A DNA stretch of 64,000 nucleotides from Brevibacterium sp. S111 (GTDB lineage Bacteria; Actinomycetota; Actinomycetes; Actinomycetales; Brevibacteriaceae), in NCBI RefSeq assembly GCF_004745075.1, contig NZ_RHFH01000006.1:1-64000 (forward strand), given 5' to 3'. Of this stretch, positions 57,698 through 64,000 are shown in pieces. Both the position numbers and the translations under genes were made by a program. Each line of letters starts with the position of its first letter. Position 1 is the first letter of the stretch. The notes under the pieces are model-generated. The model saw only the letters and a program-made list of their open reading frames with translations. It made no database searches and was not told where the DNA came from.

Positions 57698-58613
57698 TGA
57701 GGTAACCACTCCTGGTCAATTGGGCGGTGACGAACGCCACCTGCTCCTCATCAGCTGGGAGCAGCGGCATCCGCACATCGCGGTTGTCGAGTATTCCTTG
57801 GGCCTGCAGAGCGGCCTTCGCCGAGGTCACTCCCGGCATGTGGTTCATGAGCGCATCCACGACATCCGCGGTATCGCGGGAGAGGACGCGGGCGGTGTTG
57901 AGATCGTTGTTCGCCACTGCGGCCACCATCGCCGCGAAGCGGTCGGAGCACACGTGTCCGGCAACGGATACGAGTCCGAGCGCGCCGAGGGACAGCAGCG
58001 GCAGGTTGAGGGCGTCTTCGCCGGAGTAGTAGACCAGCGATGAGTTGTTCATCACGAACGAGGACGCGAAGAGGTCGCCTTTGGCGTCCTTGACCGCGAG
58101 GATGTTCGGATGATCGGACAGCCTCAGCAGCGTATCCGTGATGATCGGTGCGCCGGCCCGTCCGGGGATGTCGTAGAGCATCACCGGCAGGTCGGTCGAG
58201 TCGGCGGCCGCGCGCATGTGCGCTTCGATCGCCGGCTGCGTCGGCTTCGAGTAGTAGGGGGTGACGATGAGGATGCCGTCGGCTCCCGCATCGGCCGAGC
58301 GCCGCGAGAGTTCGATGGTGTGGGCGGTGACGTTGTTGCCGGTGCCGGCGATGATCTTCGCCCGGTTGCCGATGACCCCGCGCACGACGCGCAGCAGTTC
58401 GACCTTCTCGTCGTCAGTCGTCGTCGGTGATTCGCCGGTGGTCCCGGAGACGACGAGCATGTCGTTGCCGAGCTCGACGAGGTGGTTCGCCACCTTCTCC
58501 ACGGACGCATAGTCGATGCTTCCGTCGCGTTTGAATGGGGTCACCATTGCCGTGCCGACGGTACCGAACGCGTCAATGGCAGTCGCTGCTGCCCTGTCAC
58601 CGAGAATCGCCAT
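57690..58613 (-). CDS. dapA: 4-hydroxy-tetrahydrodipicolinate synthase
   Basis: 307 residues. Schiff-base Lys175 (AVKDAKGD), Thr58-Thr59 in SGTTGES, and Tyr147 in LYDIPGR. It condenses pyruvate and aspartate semialdehyde in lysine/DAP synthesis. Upstream of rnj in the usual actinobacterial order. Confidence 0.96.
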   Translation of the reverse strand: MAILGDRAAATAIDAFGTVGTAMVTPFKRDGSIDYASVEKVANHLVELGNDMLVVSGTTGESPTTTDDEKVELLRVVRGVIGNRAKIIAGTGNNVTAHTIELSRRSADAGADGILIVTPYYSKPTQPAIEAHMRAAADSTDLPVMLYDIPGRAGAPIITDTLLRLSDHPNILAVKDAKGDLFASSFVMNNSSLVYYSGEDALNLPLLSLGALGLVSVAGHVCSDRFAAMVAAVANNDLNTARVLSRDTADVVDALMNHMPGVTSAKAALQAQGILDNRDVRMPLLPADEEQVAFVTAQLTRSGYLSE

Positions 58614-58877
58614 AGTCCCAGGATACCGCCCACGTCGTCTCACAAGTGCAGTGGTCCACCCGCGTTGCGGATGGTCTTCGTCGCGAATCACGCGCACGAG
58701 CTATCACGATCTGGTGAACATCCTCACGGGTTCGCGTTCTCCGCGCCCTCGCGCCCCTGGTCCCTTTCCCTCGCCGAGGCGGCCCCGCCGTTCGTCGGTG
58801 AGAGACAGATCACGGCCGGTGGCCGGGAGTCGTTTACGCTTGGACCCTGCCCGCCACCGAAACCGAAGGAGTTTTCG

Positions 58878-60194
58878 ATGACCCGCACCCGCATCCGCGA
58901 TTTCCATGATGATGATCTCGACGGACTCATCCGTCTCTTTGAGGCCGCCATGCCGGAGTCTGCAGCGACCGCTCCCCCGCTCTATCCGCTTTCCGAAGTG
59001 CTGGCCACCTGCCAGCGCAATCAGGCGGTCGTTGCCGTACGCGATGAGGAGATCGTCGGCGCCGCCGTCGGCCGTGCCGCCCATGGTCAGGGCGTGCTCG
59101 TGTTCTTCCATGTCCTGGAGAGGGTGCGTGCCGATCCGGGGCAGGGACCTCGCGCCGAGGCGGGGCTCCTCGATGCGCTCGAACGTCGCCTCATGCCGCT
59201 GGGTTTGGGCAAACTGTCGATGCTCATTCCCGCCGGAACCCCGGCCTGCGATGGTCTTGTGGCCAATGGTTTCGAGGCCCGTTCCGGGTTGAAGTACGTC
59301 GAACGGCACCTGCCCGTCCAGCGCCGTGAGCTCGACCGGCTCAAAACAGTCGGAGGACGGATCCTGCCGCGCCACCTCTGGGACGGGGTGAGCGGAATGC
59401 AGGAGGAGAAGGACATGCTCGAGGACCGCCTCGTCGTGCCTTTGGCCGAACCGGATCTCGCCGATCATTTCGGGGTGGTCCCACCTCGAGCGGTCATGCT
59501 CTTCGGTCCTCCGGGGACGGGGAAGACGACGTTTGCGAAGGCGGTGGCGTCGCGTTTGGATTGGCCGTTCGTCGAGGTCTTCCCCTCACGCCTCTCCGGT
59601 GAACCCGGTGGTGTGGCCGCTGGTCTGCGCACGACGTTTGAGCAGATCAACGAGCTTGAGCATGCTGTTGTGTTCATCGACGAGGTTGAGGAGATCGCGT
59701 CGAAACGCGGCGGTGAACCGCCCTCGCCGACTCAGGGAGTGACGAATGAGCTGCTCAAGCAGGTCGCGGAGTTCCGGGACCGGGAGGGCCGGCTGCTCAT
59801 CTGTGCGACGAACTTCGTCCGCGCTCTCGACGCGGCGTTTCTACGGCATGGGCGTTTCGACTATGTCATTCCGATCGGTCTGCCCGATGCCACGGCCAGG
59901 GAGGCGATCTGGTCGCGTTACATTCCCGAGCACACGATCTCCGGTGTCGATCTTGCTGTACTCGTCGATGCCAGTGATGGGCTGACCCCGGCAGATATCG
60001 AGTACGCGGCCCGGCGTGCTTCGCAGGAGGCTTTGGCATCATCACTGCGTCAGGAGCTGGTCGACATCGCTTCCCGGACGAATGTGCTGTCGACGGCCGA
60101 CTATCTCGAGGCGCTGCGTGCGACCCGTGCGACCGTTTCCGACGAGACCGCCCGGCAGTTCGGCGAGGACGTGCAGACCATCGCGCGGCTGTGA
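58878..60194 (+). CDS. GNAT acetyltransferase-AAA+ ATPase fusion
   Basis: 438 residues. N-terminal GNAT-like fold (about 3-150; acyl-CoA-binding loop not the standard Q/RxxGxG/A but a degenerate GQGPRAEAGLLDAL), then an AAA+ ATPase: Walker A GPPGTGKT (210-217), Walker B VVFIDEVEEI (264-273), sensor 1 CATN (309-312), and Arg finger region LRHGRFDYV (323-330). The AAA+ part resembles FtsH/ARC-like or ClpX-independent remodelers. ATG with GAAGGA. No neighbour suggests a substrate. Confidence 0.8.
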   Translation: MTRTRIRDFHDDDLDGLIRLFEAAMPESAATAPPLYPLSEVLATCQRNQAVVAVRDEEIVGAAVGRAAHGQGVLVFFHVLERVRADPGQGPRAEAGLLDALERRLMPLGLGKLSMLIPAGTPACDGLVANGFEARSGLKYVERHLPVQRRELDRLKTVGGRILPRHLWDGVSGMQEEKDMLEDRLVVPLAEPDLADHFGVVPPRAVMLFGPPGTGKTTFAKAVASRLDWPFVEVFPSRLSGEPGGVAAGLRTTFEQINELEHAVVFIDEVEEIASKRGGEPPSPTQGVTNELLKQVAEFRDREGRLLICATNFVRALDAAFLRHGRFDYVIPIGLPDATAREAIWSRYIPEHTISGVDLAVLVDASDGLTPADIEYAARRASQEALASSLRQELVDIASRTNVLSTADYLEALRATRATVSDETARQFGEDVQTIARL

Positions 60195-60210
60195 GCTCCG
60201 CCCCGTGGGC

Positions 60211-60891
60211 CTAGACGATCATCGGTGCGCACACGCATGCCCGATTGCCGTCCGGGTCTTCGAGGACCCAGTACGAGGGAGCCGCCGCATCAGAGACAAG
60301 GCGTCCGCCGGCCGATATCGCAGCGGCGATCCTTCCCTCTGCCTCATCGTGGCTGACCCACACATCGAGATGCCAGCGTTGGTCGACGACTGAGTCCGGC
60401 AATGGGAACCGGCTGTCGGTCTTGGGTTCCTGCCACCACAGAAGCGTATTCACCTGTCCGCTGGGGTCGACGAGATCACCGTTCGAGTGGATGCCGGCCG
60501 GCACACCGTCGAGGAGAGCCGCATAGAACGGTGACACACGATCGCTGGCCGAAGTGTTGAGAGCGAATTCCGCTTGGATGAGATGCGTGGTGTCCGCGGG
60601 CAGTCCGACATCGGCTGCGATGGCGCTGATCTCTCGTGCGAGGTCGATCTCGGAAGCTGTCACGCCCCCAGCGTCAATGCTGGTCAGAGTGATGATGACC
60701 TGGCCGCCGGCGAGGAGGACTTCGGGAGGATGGGTCACCGCACCGGGGAGCTCGCTGGTGCGGCTGACGAAGGCCGCCGCATCGGTGAAGCTCCGCGGGA
60801 GAAATCGAGCACGGATCGGGCCAGCCAGCTGCCTCCAGTCGTCGAGACCGGCGTCGGCGATCCGAGCGGGGCTAAACACTTCTTCACTCAT
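60211..60891 (-). CDS. Pterin-dehydratase-like/VOC fusion protein
   Basis: 226 residues. The first 100 resemble 4a-hydroxytetrahydrobiopterin dehydratase (RSFTDAAAFV ... HPPEVLLAGGQVIITL ... GVTASEIDLAREISAIA), though the typical HHP motif reads THPPE. The C-terminal 110 are a glyoxalase/VOC domain ending WVLEDPDGNRACVC. Fusions of this type occur in actinobacteria; function unknown. Convergent with the GNAT-AAA+ gene. Confidence 0.8.
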   Translation of the reverse strand: MSEEVFSPARIADAGLDDWRQLAGPIRARFLPRSFTDAAAFVSRTSELPGAVTHPPEVLLAGGQVIITLTSIDAGGVTASEIDLAREISAIAADVGLPADTTHLIQAEFALNTSASDRVSPFYAALLDGVPAGIHSNGDLVDPSGQVNTLLWWQEPKTDSRFPLPDSVVDQRWHLDVWVSHDEAEGRIAAAISAGGRLVSDAAAPSYWVLEDPDGNRACVCAPMIV

Positions 60892-60907
60892 CTCGACGCT
60901 CTTCCTC

Positions 60908-61531
60908 TCAGCTTTCGAGCAGCTTGTCGGCGGTTTCGATGAGCATACGCGCCATCGTCCGCGGATTCGGTCCGTGCCCGGCGACGGTGGCGAGGTCGAA
61001 GCCGTCGATGATCGCGGTCAACGTGTCGACCACCTCGGCCACGGTGAGCCCGCCGAGGCGGAACTCGCCCTTTTCCACCCCGTCGTCGATGATCTGCCGG
61101 AACAGTCCCCGCCAGCCGTCGAAGACGGCGTCGACGCAGTTCTGCAGCCCCCGGTCGGTGCGGGCGACGGTGACGAGTTCGAGCCAGATCCGGGATCGCT
61201 GCTCGTGTCTGCCGACCTCGTGAATGGCGGCGAAGGCGGTGTGCAGGCGATGCCGCGCGGTGTGTCCACGGTTGTCCTCGCGAGCATTCGCGATCTTCTC
61301 GATGTCGGTGAGCACGGTCGCGGTGTGAGATGAGAACGACTGCGCGAGCAGCTCATTGCGTGAGGCGAAGTAGTACTGCACGGTCCCGACCGACATGCCC
61401 ACCGCACTCGCCACATCGGCCAGTCGCACGGCGGCGGGCCCACGGTCGACGATGACGTCGAGGGTGGCCCGGATGATCGCTGATCTCTTCGCTTCGGCCC
61501 GTTCGGGCGGCTGCGCAGGACGGGGACTCAT
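60908..61531 (-). CDS. TetR-family transcriptional regulator
   Basis: 207 residues with a TetR HTH at about 15-60 (IIRATLDVIVDRGPAAVRLADVASAVGMSVGTVQYYF) and a C-terminal ligand domain like those in BetI-type members. ATG overlaps the stop of the flavin oxidoreductase gene upstream, so both are co-transcribed. Operator candidate CATAT-CACC-ATATG at 63571. Confidence 0.88.
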   Translation of the reverse strand: MSPRPAQPPERAEAKRSAIIRATLDVIVDRGPAAVRLADVASAVGMSVGTVQYYFASRNELLAQSFSSHTATVLTDIEKIANAREDNRGHTARHRLHTAFAAIHEVGRHEQRSRIWLELVTVARTDRGLQNCVDAVFDGWRGLFRQIIDDGVEKGEFRLGGLTVAEVVDTLTAIIDGFDLATVAGHGPNPRTMARMLIETADKLLES

Positions 61532-63528
61532 GCCGGAACAGTCCGCTGCCGGGCTGCGATCTCGGTGGCCGCGGTGAGTCCCTCGTACACGGCTTCCTCG
61601 ACCGTGCGCGGGGCCAGCGCGTCGCCGATCACCGTCACCGAGGCGGTCCCGAAGTCGAGATCGACCGGCACCGATCGCGGTGCTGCCGAGACGATCGTCG
61701 CGGCGACGTCTGCGACCTCGTGGACGATTTCGCACAGCGTGGATTGCAGATACCCGGTGTCGGCGTCGACTCCGACGAGCCGAGCGTCGTTCAGGAACTC
61801 GATGCGCCCGGTCCGCAGGGCTTGAGAGACGAGCAGGGTGCGCGTGTACTGCTGGATGGCGGCACCGGCGAAGTTCGCCGCGGTCGCCAAGGTCACGTGC
61901 CGGCCGGCCTCGGCCAATCGCAGCGCGATGCCGAGGCCGATCCAGTCGCCTTTCCAATCCGTGACGAGCACCCGGCCGGTCGGCAGGTTCGGGTCCTCGC
62001 GCAGATAGTCGCGGGCTCCGATGACGAGAGAATCGTCGGCGATCTCGAGCGCGGGCAGCCGCTGCTGGGCCCCGGTGGCGACGATGACGTGATCGGGGAC
62101 GATGTCGTCGATCAACGCCTGGGTCACCGGCGTCGAGGTGCGGATGTCGACGCCGGCGCGGGCCGCCTCGGCGGTCAGGTTCGTCGCAGCTCCCCCGAAT
62201 TCGGATCGATACGGAAGTTCCTGAGCCAGCAGCACAGCTCCGCCGAGGTGGGGCTCCTTCTCGCACAGCACCACCTCGTCGCCCTGTTCGCCGGCGACGG
62301 CCGCGGCTTTGAGTCCGGCGGGTCCCCCACCGATGACGAGGACCTTGTCTCGGGCGCGAACGCGGGGTCGGGGCAGGAAGGTGAGTTCGCGACCGGATTC
62401 GGGGTACTGAATGCACGAGATCGGCACTCCCTGCTGGAAATGACCGATGCAGGCCTGGTTGCAGCCGATGCAGGCACGGATCTCGTCGACTCTGTCGGCC
62501 TGGGATTTGTTCGCGATCTCGGGGTCGCAGATCATCGCGCGAGTCATGATCGCCATGTCGGTGCGGCCCTCGGCGATGGCCGCTTCGGCTTCATGGGGCT
62601 GGTTGATGCGGCCGGCGACCATGACGGTCTTATCCGTGATCTTCTTGACCTGCTCGGACAGGTTCGTCGCATAAGCGGCCTCGACCTGCATCGAAGGCAC
62701 GATATGGACTGCTCCCTGCAGGGTCGAGGAATCGCCGGCGGTCACGGAGTAGTAGTCGAGACAGTCGCGGCCGTCATGGTCAAGGCCGTCGAGATGGTCG
62801 ATGAGATCGAGGATCTCGGTGGCGACGAGTCCGTCTTCGGTCTTCTCCTCTCCGGAAATCCGCAGGCCCACCACTGCGTCGGGACCGACTGATTCGCGGA
62901 CGGCTGCGACCACCTCGGCGAGGAACCGGCGGCGGTTCTGCGGACTGCCGCCGTATTCGTCGGTGCGGGTGTTGACACCCGGATTGAAGAACTGGATCGG
63001 CAGGTAGCCATGGCTGGCGACGATCTCGACGCCGTCGATGCCGGAGTCGGTGATGCGTTTCGCGGCACGGCCGTATCCGGCGATGATGTCTTTGACCTCG
63101 GCGGTGGTCAGCGCTTCGGGGACGACCTTGAATCGCTCCTGCGGTTCGTCGCTGGGGGCTTTGGCTCGCGGGGCCATGCCGCGCTCACCGTCCATGACCT
63201 CCCGGCCCGGGTGGAAGAGCTGAGCGAAGATCGTGGCACCGTGGCGGTGGACCGCCTCGGCGACGGCTTGATATCCGGGCACTGAGGATTCGTCGGTGGC
63301 CATGAGCACGTGGCTGGTGTAGCGGGCGGTTTCGTGGACGCCGGAGACCTGCAGGACGATGAGTCCGGCTCCGCCCTGCGCGCGGGCTTCGTGGTACGCG
63401 ACGAGATCGTCGCCGATGTGACCGTGATCGTCGAGGACGGTGTCATGGCCGGAGGAGACGATGCGGTTGCGGACGGTCAGGGGGCCGAGGGCGATGGGTT
63501 CGAAGAGGTGCGGGAACAGCTGAGACAT
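61528..63528 (-). CDS. Old Yellow Enzyme-type NADH:flavin oxidoreductase with Fe-S and FAD domain
   Basis: 666 residues: FMN TIM barrel (1-360), Cys cluster CIGCNQACIGHF plus ISCIQYP for a 4Fe-4S, then FAD/NAD domain with GGGPAGLKAAAVA. Same build as 2,4-dienoyl-CoA reductase FadH, trimethylamine dehydrogenase and N-methylproline (stachydrine) demethylase. The barrel segment YLPIQFFNPGVNTRTDEYGGS is typical. It is more like the demethylase group than FadH, but substrate is not settled. Controlled by the co-transcribed TetR regulator by inference. Confidence 0.87.
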   Translation of the reverse strand: MSQLFPHLFEPIALGPLTVRNRIVSSGHDTVLDDHGHIGDDLVAYHEARAQGGAGLIVLQVSGVHETARYTSHVLMATDESSVPGYQAVAEAVHRHGATIFAQLFHPGREVMDGERGMAPRAKAPSDEPQERFKVVPEALTTAEVKDIIAGYGRAAKRITDSGIDGVEIVASHGYLPIQFFNPGVNTRTDEYGGSPQNRRRFLAEVVAAVRESVGPDAVVGLRISGEEKTEDGLVATEILDLIDHLDGLDHDGRDCLDYYSVTAGDSSTLQGAVHIVPSMQVEAAYATNLSEQVKKITDKTVMVAGRINQPHEAEAAIAEGRTDMAIMTRAMICDPEIANKSQADRVDEIRACIGCNQACIGHFQQGVPISCIQYPESGRELTFLPRPRVRARDKVLVIGGGPAGLKAAAVAGEQGDEVVLCEKEPHLGGAVLLAQELPYRSEFGGAATNLTAEAARAGVDIRTSTPVTQALIDDIVPDHVIVATGAQQRLPALEIADDSLVIGARDYLREDPNLPTGRVLVTDWKGDWIGLGIALRLAEAGRHVTLATAANFAGAAIQQYTRTLLVSQALRTGRIEFLNDARLVGVDADTGYLQSTLCEIVHEVADVAATIVSAAPRSVPVDLDFGTASVTVIGDALAPRTVEEAVYEGLTAATEIAARQRTVPA

Positions 63529-63570
63529 GATCGTCCTTGATCACTCGAGGATGCGGCTGACCCCGTTATT

Positions 63571-63584
63571 CATATCACCATATG
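63571..63584. promoter_or_regulatory. Palindrome in the OYE promoter region, possible TetR operator
   Basis: CATAT-CACC-ATATG, 43 bp upstream of the flavoenzyme start in an otherwise GC-rich divergent region. Confidence 0.45.
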
Positions 63585-63663
63585 ACGAATGGCGGCAAGG
63601 GTTCGTCCTCGCACAGATCCGAGAGGCAGGGGACGGCGCCGTGGCAGTCATGGCATAAAGATG

Positions 63664-63690
63664 CCGTGGCCGATCCGGCATCGGCCACGG
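63664..63690. other. Perfect 11-bp hairpin in the divergent intergenic region
   Basis: CCGTGGCCGAT and its exact complement with a 5-nt loop, 30 bp before the last gene's start. With no upstream gene on that strand a terminator role is doubtful; a 5'-UTR structure is possible. Confidence 0.5.
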
Positions 63691-63719
63691 TTGCCCTGAA
63701 CTCGTGTGAGAATCGTTCC

Positions 63720-64000
63720 ATGAGCTCTCAGCAGGCGAACTCCCACCGCGGGCACGGATCTGACCCGGCCACCGCCTCGGCGATGGTGGCTGACCGACTC
63801 AGCCCCGCCGGTCGACTCATCGGACTCGATGTCGCCCGCGGGATCGCACTGCTGGCGATGATGGTCACCCATATCTTCGCGCTGGCCGACGAAACGGGGA
63901 TGCCGACCTGGGCGGCGGTCTTCGCCGGTCGCGCCTCGGCGCTTTTCGCCGTCCTCGCGGGCTGTTCACTGGTCCTGTCCACCCGCGGGCGGCTCTCCGA
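63720..64000 (+). CDS. Heparan-alpha-glucosaminide N-acetyltransferase-like/DUF418 membrane protein (partial)
   Basis: 93 codons before the window end. A disordered N-terminus (HRGHGSDPATASAMVADRL) leads into GRLIGLDVARGIALLAMMVTHIF, the N-terminal TM signature of the DUF1624/DUF418 acyltransferase-like family, and a second TM (AVFAGRASALFAVLAGCSLVLS). 3' end lies beyond 64000. Confidence 0.75.
   Translation, partial: MSSQQANSHRGHGSDPATASAMVADRLSPAGRLIGLDVARGIALLAMMVTHIFALADETGMPTWAAVFAGRASALFAVLAGCSLVLSTRGRLS

Overview
The window is a high-GC actinobacterial chromosome segment. Gene order and protein types fit a Micrococcales/Brevibacterium-like organism, inferred without a database search. 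Supporting signs are the lexA / LysM protein / his / infC-rpmI-rplT block, the hflX-dapF-miaA-miaB-recX-recA-DUF3046-clgR-cinA-pgsA-ftsK-rnj-dapA block, GAAC-N4-GTTC SOS boxes, a PriA-type hisA and several apparently leaderless starts. The first 30 bases are almost identical to an Illumina Nextera transposase adapter, so the left edge is a library artefact and not genome sequence.

Layout. 0.1-8.8 kb is accessory: an acetolactate-synthase-like ThDP enzyme, a 1027-residue self-sufficient P450 (P450, adrenodoxin-reductase-like and flavodoxin domains in one chain) followed by an MHS-family transporter, a divergent LysR regulator, a pentapeptide-repeat protein and an SdpI-like membrane protein. 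8.8-10.1 kb is a 1.3-kb unit bounded by 34-bp inverted repeats that carries one AbiEi/DUF559-like gene. It sits beside a duplicated, decayed 3' tail of the neighbouring rRNA methyltransferase gene. 10.2-13.4 kb is the translation block (SpoU methyltransferase, rplT, rpmI, infC with an AUC start and a structured leader, DUF1844). 13.5-18.3 kb holds TetR, an epimerase, and an M20 amidohydrolase/AbgT transporter pair. 18.4-23.6 kb is a tightly coupled histidine operon (hisC, hisB, a membrane protein, hisH, hisA/priA, sseB) with no hisD next to it, preceded by a LysM protein divergent from lexA. 24.7-29.9 kb holds dinG, hflX, an RsmC-like methyltransferase and dapF.

30.0-34.7 kb is a catabolic insertion splitting dapF from miaA: a PadR regulator, a LigM-type tetrahydrofolate-dependent aryl O-demethylase, a MetF-type reductase to recycle the methyl-THF, and a divergent aromatic-acid transporter. 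Its right end carries four tandem 29-bp repeats. 34.7-45.1 kb is the conserved miaA-to-ftsK block. 45.1-56.0 kb is a second insertion between ftsK and rnj, devoted to small carboxylates: a CitA/CitB-like two-component system, CitMHS transporter, universal stress protein, GlcE-like flavoprotein, malate synthase and an LctP/GlcA-type permease. It ends in an unusual repeat- and hairpin-rich gap. 56.0-64.0 kb has rnj, dapA, a GNAT-AAA+ fusion, a pterin-dehydratase-like/VOC fusion, a TetR/Old-Yellow-Enzyme pair and the start of an integral membrane acyltransferase-like gene cut by the window end.

The backbone supplies DNA repair (recA, recX, lexA, dinG), tRNA modification, lysine/peptidoglycan precursors (dapA, dapF), histidine and translation. 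The insertions add aromatic O-demethylation and carboxylate use. The most unusual items are the three-part P450 fusion, the inverted-repeat unit by the SpoU gene, the LigM/MetF insertion, the infC leader, the GNAT-AAA+ fusion, the structured gap at 55.6 kb and a recurring decamer, GCCGAGGCGG. No tRNA, rRNA or CRISPR was found.
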